A DNA stretch of 64,000 bases from Atopomonas sediminilitoris (GCF_022601735.1 NZ_JAKUMM010000010.1:62001-126000); one strand, 5' to 3'; numbered from the stretch's first letter, positions 33,141 to 46,194 are shown. The notes: generated from the sequence alone by a model not told the origin. Translations and numbers: made by a program.

Positions 33141-34497
33141 TGCCCTGCGCTTAAGTCAGATAGCGGACACCTTGAATGGCCAAATCCACGGGCTGGACGC
33201 CAGCTTTGGGGCGGTCAGCACCGACAGTCGCACCTTGTGCGCGGGCAGCTTGTTTGTGGCTCTCCGCGGCGAGCGCTTTGATGGTCACGCTTATTTAGCG
33301 CAAGTGGCGGCGCAAGGCGCGGCAGCGGCACTGGTGGATACCATCGATAGCCAGGTCAATCTCCCGCAATTGCACGTGGCGGACACCCGCATTGCGCTGG
33401 GTTTGCTAGGCCAGATCAATCGCCGTCAGTTCAGCGGGCCAGTGCTGGCGGTGACCGGCTCCAGTGGCAAAACCACCGTGAAAGAAATGCTCGCGGCGAT
33501 CTTGTCGCAGCACGGTGCAGTGCTGGCCACACGCGGCAATCTGAACAATGACTTGGGTGCGCCGCTGACCTTGCTCAGCATTGCGCCGGAGCACAAGCAC
33601 GCAGTTATCGAACTCGGCGCCAACCATGTTGGCGAAATCGCTTACACGGTGGCTTTGGCTGAGCCGCACATCAGCATCATCACCAACGCGGGCACCGCGC
33701 ACGTGGGTGAGTTTGGTGGGCCGGAGAAAATTGTTCAGGCCAAGGGCGAAATTATTGACGGCTTGGCCGCGACGGGCGTCGCGGTGCTGAATGCCGATGA
33801 TGCGGCCTATGCACAGTGGGTAGCACGCGCCGCTGGCCGTAAAGTGCTGAGTTTTTCGATGAATGGCAAGCCGGCGGATTTCACCGCGCAGGGCTTGAGT
33901 CAGGACGCGCGCGGCTGTCCTCAGTTTGAGCTGGTGTGCGCCGCAGGTCGGCAAGCCATCCAGCTGCAATTGCTGGGGCTGCATAATGTGGCCAATGCGT
34001 TGGCCGCCGCTGCGGCTTGCAGTGAGCTCGGTTTTAGCTTGGCGGAAATTGCCAGCGGCTTGGCCAGCTTGGCGCCAGTGCGTGGTCGCGGGGTGATCAC
34101 CTTGGGCCATGGCGATGTGCGCCTGATCGACGATACCTACAACGCCAATCCGGTGGCTGTGAAAGCCGCTATCGATACCTTGCGTCAGTTCAGCGGCCGC
34201 AAAGTGTTGGTGCTCGGCGATATGGGCGAGCTAGGACAATGGGCGCAAGCGTCACACCACGAAGTGGGCGCTTACGCCAAGGGCAAAGTGGATGCCCTGT
34301 ATGCGGTAGGGCCGATGATGGCCTACGCCGTCAAAGCGTTTGGTCAGCATGGCCGGCACTTTGCAGATCAGGCGGCGCTGATTAAAGCGCTGGCCGAAGA
34401 AACCAATAAAGAAACCACTATTTTGCTCAAGGGTTCACGCAGCGCAGCCATGGATAAGGTTGTGCTGGCGCTCGGCGGCGCGGGGGAGGCGCACTGA
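33133..34497 (+). CDS. murF: UDP-MurNAc-pentapeptide synthetase MurF
   Basis: The ATG at 33133 gives 454 residues. Motifs: STDSRTLCAGSLFVALRGERFDGH, the P-loop TGSSGKTTVKEML, NLNNDLGAPLTLL, ELGANHVGEIAYTV, and LIDDTYNANPVAVKAAID. The enzyme adds D-Ala-D-Ala, made by DdlB in this cluster, to the tripeptide. Three bases separate it from mraY. Confidence 0.97.
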   Translation: MLDALRLSQIADTLNGQIHGLDASFGAVSTDSRTLCAGSLFVALRGERFDGHAYLAQVAAQGAAAALVDTIDSQVNLPQLHVADTRIALGLLGQINRRQFSGPVLAVTGSSGKTTVKEMLAAILSQHGAVLATRGNLNNDLGAPLTLLSIAPEHKHAVIELGANHVGEIAYTVALAEPHISIITNAGTAHVGEFGGPEKIVQAKGEIIDGLAATGVAVLNADDAAYAQWVARAAGRKVLSFSMNGKPADFTAQGLSQDARGCPQFELVCAAGRQAIQLQLLGLHNVANALAAAAACSELGFSLAEIASGLASLAPVRGRGVITLGHGDVRLIDDTYNANPVAVKAAIDTLRQFSGRKVLVLGDMGELGQWAQASHHEVGAYAKGKVDALYAVGPMMAYAVKAFGQHGRHFADQAALIKALAEETNKETTILLKGSRSAAMDKVVLALGGAGEAH

Positions 34498-34500
34498 GAC

Positions 34501-35583
34501 ATGTTGCTATTACTGGCTGAATTTCTAAAAGACTGGCATTCGGGCTTTGCGGTATTTCAATACCTGACCCTGCGCGGCATCTTGGGCGTGCTCACCGCGC
34601 TGGTGCTGTCGCTGTGCTTGGGGCCGTGGATGATTCGGACTTTGCAACTGCGCCAAATTGGCCAGTCGGTGCGCAATGACGGCCCGCAGTCGCACTTGTC
34701 GAAAAAAGGCACGCCCACCATGGGTGGTGCATTGATCCTGTCTAGCATTGCCATCAGTACCTTGCTTTGGGCTGATCTGAGCAACCGCTACGTGTGGACG
34801 GTGCTGGCGGTGACCATCTTGTTCGGCGCGGTTGGCTGGGTCGATGACTACCGTAAGGTGATCGAGAAAAACTCGCGCGGCTTGCCGAGCCGCTGGAAGT
34901 ACTTCTGGCAATCGGTGTTTGGTCTGGGTGCTGCGGCATTTTTGTATGCCACCGCGCAGTCGCCAGTGGAAACCACCTTCTATATGCCGCTGCTGAAAAA
35001 CGTCGAGTTGCAGCTGGGCGTGTTGTTCGTTGTGCTGACCTACTTTGTGATCGTCGGCTCAAGCAACGCGGTTAACTTGACCGACGGCCTCGATGGCTTA
35101 GCCATCATGCCCACCGTCATGGTGGGTGGTGCGCTGGGGATCTTCTGTTACCTGTCGGGCAACGTGAAGTTTGCTGAATACCTGCTGATTCCCTACGTAC
35201 CGGGTGCGGGCGAGCTGATTGTGTTCTGCGCGGCGTTGGTGGGCGCAGGGCTTGGCTTTCTGTGGTTCAACACCTACCCCGCTCAAGTGTTTATGGGTGA
35301 TGTCGGCGCGCTAGCGCTGGGCGCGGCGTTGGGCACTATTGCGGTGATCGTGCGCCAAGAAGTGGTGCTGTTCATCATGGGTGGTGTGTTCGTGATGGAA
35401 ACGCTGTCGGTGATGATTCAAGTAGCGTCCTTCAAGCTGACCGGCAAACGCGTGTTCCGCATGGCGCCGATTCATCACCATTTCGAACTCAAAGGCTGGC
35501 CAGAGCCGCGTGTCATCGTGCGCTTTTGGATCATCACCGTGATTCTGGTGTTGATCGGCCTCGCTACCCTGAAGCTGCGTTGA
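34501..35583 (+). CDS. mraY: Phospho-MurNAc-pentapeptide translocase MraY
   Basis: The 360-residue integral membrane protein has about ten helices. Signature stretches: [13 protein letters not shown], the Asp-rich [25 protein letters not shown], and [14 protein letters not shown], with [17 protein letters not shown] near the end. It attaches phospho-MurNAc-pentapeptide to undecaprenyl phosphate, forming lipid I. Size and motifs are standard. Confidence 0.98.
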   Translation: MLLLLAEFLKDWHSGFAVFQYLTLRGILGVLTALVLSLCLGPWMIRTLQLRQIGQSVRNDGPQSHLSKKGTPTMGGALILSSIAISTLLWADLSNRYVWTVLAVTILFGAVGWVDDYRKVIEKNSRGLPSRWKYFWQSVFGLGAAAFLYATAQSPVETTFYMPLLKNVELQLGVLFVVLTYFVIVGSSNAVNLTDGLDGLAIMPTVMVGGALGIFCYLSGNVKFAEYLLIPYVPGAGELIVFCAALVGAGLGFLWFNTYPAQVFMGDVGALALGAALGTIAVIVRQEVVLFIMGGVFVMETLSVMIQVASFKLTGKRVFRMAPIHHHFELKGWPEPRVIVRFWIITVILVLIGLATLKLR

Positions 35584-35593
35584 GGATATCAGC

Positions 35594-36940
35594 ATGAGCC
35601 TGATCGCCACTGACCAGTTCCGCATTGTTGTCGGCCTCGGCAAGAGCGGCATGTCGCTGGTACGTTTTTTAGCGCGCCAAGGCGTGCCCTTTGCGGTGGC
35701 TGATACGCGCGAGCAGCCGCCAGAGTTGGTTACCTTGCAACGCGACTATCCGCAGGTAGAGGTGCGTTGCGGCGCGCTGGATGTGGATTTTCTTTGCCGG
35801 GCGCAAGAGCTGTACGTCAGCCCAGGTCTAGCGCTGGCCACCCCCGCATTGCAACAAGCGGCTGAGCGTGGCGTGAAGTTGTCAGGTGATATTGATTTGT
35901 TCAGCCGCTACGCCAAAGCACCTGTGGTGGCGATTACCGGCTCCAACGCCAAGAGCACGGTCACCACGCTGGTGGGGGCCATGGCTGCGGCGGCCGGTAA
36001 GAAGGTTGCTATTGGCGGCAATCTGGGCACGCCGGCGCTGGATCTGCTCGATGATAGCGTTGAGTTATACGTGCTGGAGTTGTCGAGCTTTCAGCTGGAA
36101 AGCTGCCATAACCTCGGCGCGGCGGTGGCCACGGTGCTGAATATCAGCGAAGACCACATGGACCGCTACAGCGGTATTGCCGCCTACCACTTGGCCAAGC
36201 ATCGCATCTTCCGCGGTGCGCAGCAGGTGGTGATTAACCGCGATGACGCGCTGACGCGTCCGTTGGTGGCCGATGACCTGCCACGCTTGTCGTTCGGCCT
36301 AAATAAGCCGGACTTAAAAGCCTTTGGTCTGCTTGAAGAAAACGGCGAAAAACACATCGCCTATGAATTTAACCCGCTGTTGCCGGTGCGCGAGCTAAAA
36401 ATCCGTGGCGCGCATAACCAAGCTAACGCCATGGCGGCGTTGGCACTGGGGCAGGCTGTGGGCTTGGCGCTAGAGCCGATGCTAGAGACGCTGCGCCAGT
36501 TCACTGGCCTGCCGCATCGCTGTGAATGGCTGCGCGAGCGCCGCGGCGTGACTTACTACGATGACTCCAAAGCCACCAACGTGGGTGCTGCACTGGCTGC
36601 GATCGAAGGCCTAGGCGCGGATATCGACGGCAAGCTGCTGCTGATCGCCGGTGGCGACGGTAAAGGCGCCGACTTTGCCCCACTCAAGCCTGCGGTGGCG
36701 GCACATTGTCGTGCGGTGGTGCTGTTGGGGCGCGATGCCGAGTTGTTAGCACAGGCGCTCGCCGACACCGTGGAGCTAGTCCGCGTAAGCAGTCTGGAAG
36801 AGGCCGTAGGCGCCTGTGCCGAGCGCGCCCAGCGTGGCGATGCGGTCCTGCTGTCGCCGGCATGTGCCAGCTTGGATATGTTCCGCAACTTCGAAGAGCG
36901 TGGTCAGGTGTTCGCCCGTGCCGTCGAGGGGCTGGCGTGA
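35594..36940 (+). CDS. murD: UDP-MurNAc-L-Ala:D-Glu ligase MurD
   Basis: The 448-residue ligase begins with a Rossmann-like VVGLGKSGMSLVRFLARQG, has the P-loop ITGSNAKSTVTTL, ELSSFQLES, NISEDHMDRY, the FTGLPHRCEWLRERRGVTYYDDSKATN hinge, and LLSPACASLDMFRNFEERG. It adds D-Glu as the second residue. GAGGATATC precedes its ATG. Its TGA overlaps the ftsW ATG by one base. Confidence 0.97.
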   Translation: MSLIATDQFRIVVGLGKSGMSLVRFLARQGVPFAVADTREQPPELVTLQRDYPQVEVRCGALDVDFLCRAQELYVSPGLALATPALQQAAERGVKLSGDIDLFSRYAKAPVVAITGSNAKSTVTTLVGAMAAAAGKKVAIGGNLGTPALDLLDDSVELYVLELSSFQLESCHNLGAAVATVLNISEDHMDRYSGIAAYHLAKHRIFRGAQQVVINRDDALTRPLVADDLPRLSFGLNKPDLKAFGLLEENGEKHIAYEFNPLLPVRELKIRGAHNQANAMAALALGQAVGLALEPMLETLRQFTGLPHRCEWLRERRGVTYYDDSKATNVGAALAAIEGLGADIDGKLLLIAGGDGKGADFAPLKPAVAAHCRAVVLLGRDAELLAQALADTVELVRVSSLEEAVGACAERAQRGDAVLLSPACASLDMFRNFEERGQVFARAVEGLA

Positions 36941-38133
36941 TGATCAAACTGCGCCTGATCCCGTCCCCAGTGTTTGGCCCGCGTGGGCTGGACTTAGACT
37001 TCCCGCTGCTTGCCGGTTGCATGGCGCTGCTGGGGTTGGGGTTGGTGATGGTGACGTCGTCCTCGTCTGAGGTGGCGGCGGCAAACTTAGGCTCATCCTT
37101 GTATTACCTGTGGCGCCACTTGTTTTATCTGGCGGTGGGGGCTGCGGTCGCCCTGTTCACCTTGATGGTGCCGCTGGACTTGTGGCGGCGCTTGGCGCCC
37201 ATGGTGTTGGCTGGCGCCTTCTTGTTGTTGCTTGCGGTGATTGTTCCCGGTGTCGGGCGGGAAGTGAACGGCGCCATGCGCTGGTTAGGTTTCGGCTTCT
37301 TCAATGTGCAGCCTTCCGAGCTGGCCAAGGTGGCGGCGATCTTCTTCTTAGCCGGCTACTTAGTGCGCCGCCAAGCGGAAGTGCAATCCAGTTGGTGGGG
37401 CTTCTTTAAGCCCTTCGTGGTGTTGATCCCCATGGCTGGTTTGCTGCTGATGGAGCCTGACTTTGGAGCCACCGTGGTATTGATGGGCGCCGCTATCGGT
37501 ATGTTGTTTTTAGGCGGTGTGGGCCTGTTGCGTTTTATGTTGATGGTGGTGTTTGTCGTCATCGCGGTGGGCGCACTGGTTTGGCTTGAGCCTTACCGGA
37601 TGCAGCGTCTGACCAACTTTATTGATCCGTGGTCCGAGCAGTTCGGTGCGGGTTATCAGCTAACCCAGGCGCTGATTGCCTTTGGCCGTGGTGGCTGGTT
37701 CGGGGAAGGCTTAGGCGGCAGCATCCAGAAGCAGTTCTTCCTACCGGAAGCGCACACCGACTTCGTGTTTGCCGTGCTGGCCGAAGAGCTTGGCGCGGTG
37801 GGTGCCATGCTGACCGTCGCCTTGTTTGTGTTTGTCACCCTGCGCGCGCTGTACCTCGGCTTGCTGGCCGAGCGTAGCGATCAGTTGTTCGGCGCCTATG
37901 TGGCGTACGGCATTGCCATCATGTGGATTGGCCAGTTTCTGATTAATGTCGGCGTGAACGTCGGCTTGTTGCCCACCAAAGGCCTGACGCTGCCGTTTTT
38001 GAGTTATGGCGGCAGTTCGCTGGTGGTGTGTTGTTTGTGTTTGGCGCTGTTGCTACGTATCGACTGGGAACGTCGTCATGCGCTGGGTAATGCCCAAGTA
38101 GAGTTGAGCGAAGAGGACTTGGTGCATGGCTAA
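36940..38133 (+). CDS. ftsW: SEDS peptidoglycan glycosyltransferase FtsW
   Basis: The ATG at 36940 gives 397 residues with about ten helices. Family features include the catalytic-region Asp within LPEAHTDFVFAVLAEELG, the NVGVNVGLLPTKGLTLPFLSYGGSSL signature, and WLGFGFFNVQPSELAK. FtsW polymerises lipid II at the septum with FtsI. It overlaps murG by eight bases. Confidence 0.97.
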   Translation: MIKLRLIPSPVFGPRGLDLDFPLLAGCMALLGLGLVMVTSSSSEVAAANLGSSLYYLWRHLFYLAVGAAVALFTLMVPLDLWRRLAPMVLAGAFLLLLAVIVPGVGREVNGAMRWLGFGFFNVQPSELAKVAAIFFLAGYLVRRQAEVQSSWWGFFKPFVVLIPMAGLLLMEPDFGATVVLMGAAIGMLFLGGVGLLRFMLMVVFVVIAVGALVWLEPYRMQRLTNFIDPWSEQFGAGYQLTQALIAFGRGGWFGEGLGGSIQKQFFLPEAHTDFVFAVLAEELGAVGAMLTVALFVFVTLRALYLGLLAERSDQLFGAYVAYGIAIMWIGQFLINVGVNVGLLPTKGLTLPFLSYGGSSLVVCCLCLALLLRIDWERRHALGNAQVELSEEDLVHG

Positions 38134-39191
38134 GGGCGCAGTGTTAATCATGGCGGGCGGCACCGGCGGACATGTGTTCCCAGCGCTGGCTTGCGCGCGT
38201 GAATTCAAAGCCCGTGGCTATGAGGTGCATTGGTTAGGCACACCGCGCGGGATTGAAAACGAGTTAGTCCCCCAGGCGGGCTTACCGTTGCATTTGATTC
38301 AGGTGACAGGCCTGCGTGGTAAAGGCATTAAGAGTCTAGTGAAAGCCCCGTTGGAGCTGTTGCGTGCTGTTTGGCAAGCACGTCAAGTGATCAAAACCGT
38401 ACAGCCGGTTTGCGTGTTGGGTATGGGCGGCTATGTGACCGGCCCTGGTGGCTTGGCGGCGCGCATGGCCGGCGTGCCCGTAGTGATTCATGAGCAAAAC
38501 GCGGTTGCAGGCACAGCCAATCGCACCTTGGCGCCGATTGCCGCGCGGGTGTGTGAAGCCTTCCCCGGTACGTTTAAAGCCTCGGCCAAGTGCTACACCA
38601 CCGGCAATCCGGTGCGTGAAGAACTGTTTATCCCAACGCCGCGTGCGCCACTGGCGGGGCGTGCGGTGCGTTTGCTGGTGCTGGGCGGCAGCTTAGGTGC
38701 TGAGCCATTAAATAAGCTGGTGCCTGAGGCTATCGCCCAGCTGCCCAATGAAAAGCGCCCCAAGATTAAGCATCAGTGCGGTAAGAACCATGTTGAGCCG
38801 AGCGTGGCTCGCTACCGCGAGGCGAAGGTCGAAGCGGAAGTTTTACCCTTTATTCGCGACATGGCAGCTGCCTATGCGTGGGCTGATCTGGTAATTTGCC
38901 GCGCCGGCGCGTTGACCGTCAGTGAAGTTGCCGCCGCAGGTTTGCCGGCGCTGCTCATTCCGCTGCCGCACGCAATCGACGATCACCAAACTAAGAACGC
39001 TGAATTTCTTGTGCAGCACGGCGCCGCGCGCCTGTTGCCCCAAGCCACAACAGATGCCCCAGAGCTGGCGGCAGTGTTGTCAGAGGTAGTCATGCAACCT
39101 GAATTATTGCTGGCAATGGGCGCTCAAGGGCGCGCCGTGGCCTTGCCGAATGCCACGAATAACGTCGTCGATATTTGCTTGGAGGTGGCCC

Positions 39192-39205
<14 letters not shown>
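38126..39205 (+). CDS. murG: UDP-GlcNAc:lipid I transferase MurG
   Basis: The 359-residue GT-B enzyme opens with the glycine-rich [14 protein letters not shown] and has [49 protein letters not shown] and, near the donor site, [26 protein letters not shown]. It makes lipid II at the inner face of the membrane. It overlaps both neighbours. Confidence 0.98.
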
Positions 39206-41572
<2,367 letters not shown>

Positions 41573-41576
41573 CCCG

Positions 41577-42449
41577 ATGCGCGCCGATCCGAGTTTGCGT
41601 CACAGCCATAGCCCAGCCCGCGGGAGCAAAAAAGCTCCGGCGCGCGGGGCTAGCCGTGTCGTGGCTCGGCCGCCGCTGCGTGAGCGCGTGAGTATCAGCT
41701 GGCCCAGCTTCAGTTGGCAGGGTTTTAAGCGTGTGAGCTGGCCTGTGCTATTGGTCTTGTTTGGCTATGGCAGCTATGAGCTGGCGCAGCGAGTGCTGCC
41801 CTACGCGGACCGGCCGATTGCGCGCATCAGTGTGCAAGGCGATTTAAGTTACGTCAGCCAGCAGGCAGTGCAGCAGCGTATGGCGCCGTTTATCCAAGCC
41901 AGCTTCTTTCACGTGGATATTCCTGGCATGCAGCACAGCTTGGAGCAAATGCCGTGGATTGCCCGCGTTGAAGTGCGGCGCGTTTGGCCTGATCAAGTGC
42001 AAGTGCATTTAGAAGAGCAGCTGCCGGTGGCGCGCTGGGGTAACGAAGCCCTGTTGAATAACGCCGGTGAAGCGTTTGCCCCGGATGAAGTCGCCAACTA
42101 CCAGCATTTGCCCAAGTTGTGGGGGCCACGTCGTGCGCAGCACCGCGTGATGCAGGAATACCAGATGCTCAGCCAGATCCTGCGACCGTATGGGTTTTCT
42201 ATCAGCCGCTTAGAGCAGCGCGAGCATGGCAGCTGGCACTTATATACCGCGCAAGGCATGGAAATCGTTCTCGGCAGCAGTCATTTGATCGAAAAAATGC
42301 GGCGTTTCGTGGTGATTTACGACAAAGCGCTGAAAAACAAGAAAGACCAGGTTGCTCGTGTCGACCTGCGCTACCAGCAAGGATTGGCGGTGGCATGGCG
42401 CGAACCCGCAACCCCTGAGGCGCCTGCGCAAGCTGCGCAGACCCTGTAA
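41577..42449 (+). CDS. ftsQ: Cell division protein FtsQ
   Basis: The 290-residue protein has an unusually basic, Arg/Ser/Pro-rich cytoplasmic tail of about 55 residues (with two near repeats, [14 protein letters not shown]), one membrane helix ([19 protein letters not shown]), a POTRA domain ([21 protein letters not shown]) and the beta domain ([29 protein letters not shown]). FtsQ joins FtsL and FtsB at the septum. It lies 4 bases after ddlB and 16 before ftsA. Confidence 0.94.
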   Translation: MRADPSLRHSHSPARGSKKAPARGASRVVARPPLRERVSISWPSFSWQGFKRVSWPVLLVLFGYGSYELAQRVLPYADRPIARISVQGDLSYVSQQAVQQRMAPFIQASFFHVDIPGMQHSLEQMPWIARVEVRRVWPDQVQVHLEEQLPVARWGNEALLNNAGEAFAPDEVANYQHLPKLWGPRRAQHRVMQEYQMLSQILRPYGFSISRLEQREHGSWHLYTAQGMEIVLGSSHLIEKMRRFVVIYDKALKNKKDQVARVDLRYQQGLAVAWREPATPEAPAQAAQTL

Positions 42450-42465
42450 CGGAGTGAGAACAAGA

Positions 42466-43704
42466 ATGGCAAACGTGCAGCAGAACAGGATGATCGTCGC
42501 GCTCGATATCGGCACCAGCAAAGTGGTGTGTCTGGTCGGTGAGATCGGTGCCGAAGGCGAGTTGGAAGTGGTCGGCATCGGCACGCAGCCCGCGCGTGGG
42601 ATGAAAAAAGGCGTGGTGGTCAATATTGAGTCCACCGTGCAATCGATCCAGCGCGCCGTAGAAGAGGCCGAACTGATGGCCGGCTGCCGTATCCATTCAG
42701 CTTATGTCGGGATTTCCGGTAATCACATTCGCAGCATGAACTCGCACGGAATCGTGGCGATTCGTGATCGTGAAGTCAGTCCTGCCGATATCGAACGGGT
42801 GATGGATGCGGCGCAAGCGGTGGCAATTCCAGCGGATCAACGCGTACTGCACACGCTGCCGCAAGACTATGTGATCGACAATCAAGAGGGCGTGCGCGAG
42901 CCTCTGGGGATGTCGGGTGTGCGCCTAGAAGCCAAAGTGCACGTGGTGACTTGCGCGACCAACGCGGCGCAAAACATCGAAAAGTGCGTGCGCCGCTGCG
43001 GCTTAGAAGTCGATGACATGACACTAGAACAGCTGGCTTCCAGCTATCCCGTGTTGACCGAAGACGAGCGCGAGCTCGGGGTGTGCTTGGTCGATATCGG
43101 TGGTGGCACAACAGATATTGCCATCTTTACCGAAGGTGCCATCCGCCATACCTCGGTTATCCCGATTGCTGGCGATCAAGTCACCAATGACATTGCCATG
43201 GCGCTGCGTACGCCGACGCAATACGCCGAAGAAATCAAAGTGCGTTACGCCTGTGCGCTAGCCAAGTTAACCGGCGCCGGTGAAACCATCAAAGTGCCCA
43301 GTGTGGGCGATCGTCCACCGCGCGAATTGTCTCGCCAAGCGCTGGCAGAGGTCGTTGAGCCGCGTTATGACGAACTTTTTACCTTAGTTCAGGCTGAACT
43401 TCGCCGTAGTGGCTATGAGGCATTAATTCCAGCTGGCATAGTACTCACGGGCGGAACGGCCAAGATGGAAGGCGCTGTCGAACTGGCTGAGGAAATATTC
43501 CATATGCCAGTGCGTTTAGGCATGCCGCAAGCAATTAAGGGCTTGGCGGATGTCGTGCGTAATCCAATTTATTCGACGAGTGTGGGGCTCTTGCACTACG
43601 CCATGCGCAAGCAGGCACAAGGCAAGCCATCAAGCTCGTTCAACCCAGAACCTGACGTCCCAGTGCTAGAAAGGATCAAGCGCTGGGTACAGGGGAATTT
43701 CTGA
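42466..43704 (+). CDS. ftsA: Cell division actin homologue FtsA
   Basis: The ATG at 42466 gives 412 residues. The actin-like ATPase motifs are VALDIGTSKVVCLVGEI, LVDIGGGTTDIAIFTEGAI and IVLTGGTAKMEGAVELAEE. The 1C domain lies in between (VVVNIESTVQSIQRAVEEAELMAG). The C-terminal helix PVLERIKRWVQGNF is the membrane-targeting amphipathic helix. FtsA anchors FtsZ filaments. Confidence 0.97.
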   Translation: MANVQQNRMIVALDIGTSKVVCLVGEIGAEGELEVVGIGTQPARGMKKGVVVNIESTVQSIQRAVEEAELMAGCRIHSAYVGISGNHIRSMNSHGIVAIRDREVSPADIERVMDAAQAVAIPADQRVLHTLPQDYVIDNQEGVREPLGMSGVRLEAKVHVVTCATNAAQNIEKCVRRCGLEVDDMTLEQLASSYPVLTEDERELGVCLVDIGGGTTDIAIFTEGAIRHTSVIPIAGDQVTNDIAMALRTPTQYAEEIKVRYACALAKLTGAGETIKVPSVGDRPPRELSRQALAEVVEPRYDELFTLVQAELRRSGYEALIPAGIVLTGGTAKMEGAVELAEEIFHMPVRLGMPQAIKGLADVVRNPIYSTSVGLLHYAMRKQAQGKPSSSFNPEPDVPVLERIKRWVQGNF

Positions 43705-43759
43705 CGCACAGCCCATGTGCGGACAGATGTAGGCGACTATAAGAGAGAAGGAGAGGGGC

Positions 43760-44947
43760 ATGTTCGAATTAGTGGATAACAACGGACAAAGTGCAGTTAT
43801 TAAGGTCATCGGTGTTGGTGGCGGCGGCGGTAATGCCGTTAATCACATGATTCAAAACAACATCGAAGGCGTGGAATTTATTTGTGCCAACACCGACGCC
43901 CAAGCGCTGAAAAGCATTGGCGCGCGCACTGTGTTGCAGCTTGGCCCCAGCGTTACCAAGGGCTTAGGTGCAGGCACCAACCCAGAGATCGGCCGTAGCG
44001 CAGCGCTAGAAGACCGTGATCGCATCACCGAAGTGCTGCAAGGCGCTGACATGGTGTTTATCACCACGGGCATGGGCGGCGGTACTGGTACGGGCGCAGC
44101 GCCTGTGATTGCCGAAGTGGCCAAAGAAATGGGCATCCTGACCGTGGCTGTGGTCACGCGTCCGTTCCCCTTTGAAGGTCGTAAGCGCATGCAAGTGGCT
44201 GAAGAAGGCATTCGCGCACTGGCTGAGCAGGTTGACTCGCTGATCACCATTCCCAACGAGAAACTGCTGACCATCCTCGGCAAAGATGCCAGCTTATTGT
44301 CTGCCTTCGCCAAGGCTGACGATGTGTTGATGGGTGCCGTGCGCGGTATTTCTGACATCATCGCGCGTCCGGGCATGATGAACGTCGACTTTGCCGACGT
44401 GAAAACCGTGATGAGCGAAATGGGCATGGCGATGATGGGTACCGGCTCTGCTACCGGCACTAACCGTGCCCGTGAGGCGACCGAAGCCGCTATTCGCAAT
44501 CCCTTGCTGGAAGATATCAACCTGCACGGTGCGCGCGGCATTCTGGTGAACATCACCGCAGGTCCTGATCTGTCATTGGGTGAATACGCCACTGTCGGCG
44601 AAATCATCGAAGACATCGCTTCCGATGCCGCCACTGTGAAAGTGGGTACTGTGATTGATCCGGATATGCGCGATGAGCTGCACGTGACAGTGGTCGCCAC
44701 TGGCTTGGGTCAGCGTATCGAGAAGCCGGTTAAAGTCGTGGATAACACCACTGCAGCCGCAGCGCCGGTGACGCCTTCTCAGGCAGCCGCGCGCTCAGCA
44801 GATCACGCGGCAGTGAACTATCGCGATTTAGATCGTCCAACGGTAATGCGTAACCAAGGTGGTGCTGCCACCGCGGCGAAGCTAAACCCGCAGGATGATT
44901 TGGATTATTTAGACATCCCTGCCTTCTTGCGCCGTCAGGCTGATTGA
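43760..44947 (+). CDS. ftsZ: Cell division tubulin homologue FtsZ
   Basis: The 395-residue GTPase has GVGGGGGNAVNHM, the tubulin signature GGGTGTGAAP, the T7-loop region NVDFADVKTVMSEMG, and the conserved C-terminal peptide LDYLDIPAFLRRQAD that binds FtsA and ZipA. A variable Ala-rich linker (about residues 320-375) separates core and tail. A strong GAGAAGGAG ribosome site precedes the ATG, matching high expression. A perfect hairpin overlaps its stop. Confidence 0.98.
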   Translation: MFELVDNNGQSAVIKVIGVGGGGGNAVNHMIQNNIEGVEFICANTDAQALKSIGARTVLQLGPSVTKGLGAGTNPEIGRSAALEDRDRITEVLQGADMVFITTGMGGGTGTGAAPVIAEVAKEMGILTVAVVTRPFPFEGRKRMQVAEEGIRALAEQVDSLITIPNEKLLTILGKDASLLSAFAKADDVLMGAVRGISDIIARPGMMNVDFADVKTVMSEMGMAMMGTGSATGTNRAREATEAAIRNPLLEDINLHGARGILVNITAGPDLSLGEYATVGEIIEDIASDAATVKVGTVIDPDMRDELHVTVVATGLGQRIEKPVKVVDNTTAAAAPVTPSQAAARSADHAAVNYRDLDRPTVMRNQGGAATAAKLNPQDDLDYLDIPAFLRRQAD

Positions 44948-44963
44948 TGCCCTCAATCAGCCT
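44937..44963 (+). terminator. Perfect hairpin over the ftsZ stop codon
   Basis: AGGCTGATTGA (44937-44947) pairs in full with TCAATCAGCCT (44953-44963), loop TGCCC. Only TATAAC follows rather than a T run, so it may act as a partial terminator or an mRNA-stabilising end between ftsZ and lpxC. Confidence 0.5.
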
Positions 44964-45059
44964 TATAACGCTGTTGAGTATTCAACTTAAGTCGGCTCTG
45001 CTAACATGTTCGACCTTTGTTGATAATGGTTCGCAGCCAGCACAAGTAGTAGTGACTGA

Positions 45060-45971
45060 ATGATTAGACAACGCACGCTCAAAAATACCATCCGCGCCAC
45101 TGGCGTGGGTCTGCACTCCGGAGAGAAGGTGTACCTCACCTTGAAACCTGCTCCGGTTGATACGGGTATCGTTTTTTGTCGCACAGACCTGGACCCTATG
45201 GTTCAGATTCCGGCGCGCGCTGAAAACGTGGGCGAGACGTTGCTATCGACAACCCTCACCATTGGTGAGGCAAAAGTAGATACGGTTGAGCACTTGCTGT
45301 CGGCCATGGCAGGGGTGGGTATCGATAACGCCTACGTCGAGATCTCCGCCTCTGAAGTGCCAATCATGGATGGTAGCGCCGGGCCTTTCGTGTTCTTGCT
45401 GCAATCGGCAGGGATTCAAGAACAAGAGCAAGCGAAAAAGTTCATCCGTATCAAGCGCGAAGTCACCGTTGAAGACGGTGAAAAGCGCGCTACCTTCTTG
45501 CCGTTTGACGGTTTTAAGGTGACTTTTGAGATCGATTTTGATCATCCGGTTTTCCACGGCCGCACGCAAAAGGCCAGCGTTGACTTCTCCAGCACCTCGT
45601 TTGTGAAAGAAGTCAGTCGTGCACGCACCTTCGGTTTCATGCGTGATATCGAATACTTGCGTACGCAAAATCTGGCCTTGGGCGGTAGCGTGGATAACGC
45701 CATCGTGGTGGATGAGTTCCGCGTGCTGAATGAAGACGGCCTTCGTTATGAAGACGAGTTCGTGAAGCACAAGATTCTCGACGCCATCGGCGACTTGTAC
45801 TTGCTGGGTAACAGTTTGATTGGTGAGTTCCGTGGCTTTAAGTCAGGCCACGCGTTAAACAACCAGTTGCTGCGCGCTTTGATTGCCGATACTGAGGCAT
45901 GGGAAGTGGTTACGTTTGACGATGCGCGCACGGCGCCTATCTCGTATATGCGACCTGCAGCAGCGGGCTGA
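45060..45971 (+). CDS. lpxC: UDP-3-O-acyl-N-acetylglucosamine deacetylase LpxC
   Basis: The 303-residue zinc enzyme performs the first committed step of lipid A synthesis. Zinc and catalytic residues are in [11 protein letters not shown] (His), [15 protein letters not shown] (His and Asp) and FKSGHALNN (catalytic His). The start [23 protein letters not shown] is typical. It follows ftsZ by 112 bases, as usual, and ends in a strong terminator; no clear ribosome site precedes the ATG. Confidence 0.98.
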   Translation: MIRQRTLKNTIRATGVGLHSGEKVYLTLKPAPVDTGIVFCRTDLDPMVQIPARAENVGETLLSTTLTIGEAKVDTVEHLLSAMAGVGIDNAYVEISASEVPIMDGSAGPFVFLLQSAGIQEQEQAKKFIRIKREVTVEDGEKRATFLPFDGFKVTFEIDFDHPVFHGRTQKASVDFSSTSFVKEVSRARTFGFMRDIEYLRTQNLALGGSVDNAIVVDEFRVLNEDGLRYEDEFVKHKILDAIGDLYLLGNSLIGEFRGFKSGHALNNQLLRALIADTEAWEVVTFDDARTAPISYMRPAAAG

Positions 45972-45989
45972 GTTTTAGCTCTCTCTCTT

Positions 45990-46022
45990 AAAAATACCCC
46001 GACTTGTTCGGGGTATTTTTTT
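45990..46022 (+). terminator. Rho-independent terminator after lpxC
   Basis: AAAAATACCCCGA pairs with TCGGGGTATTTTT around CTTGT, followed by TT. It closes the dcw/lpxC block. Confidence 0.93.
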
Positions 46023-46194
46023 GTCCCTAGATAGCGGGTCTGTTACTCCGCAGTCGATGGGGTCTTATGCGGTGGCGGCGGTTTAAATGACACGACAAGC
46101 TCTGGCGTATCTATCGGCTGTATTGCTTGAGATTGCCCCCGCAGCGTGTGGCTAACATGCTCTGCGCAAGCAGCCAGTAGGCTTGAGCGGGTTG
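46023..46194. other. Gene-free spacer between lpxC and bamE terminators
   Basis: About 170 bases between two terminators carry no open frame of note, no RNA gene signature and no clear repeat. The spot is probably a join between two blocks that are apart in Pseudomonas. Confidence 0.5.

Noticed and set aside
43852..44700. A 282-codon minus-strand frame inside ftsZ
   Set aside because: Low-complexity Ser/Ala/Pro translation, a mirror of the ftsZ coding strand.
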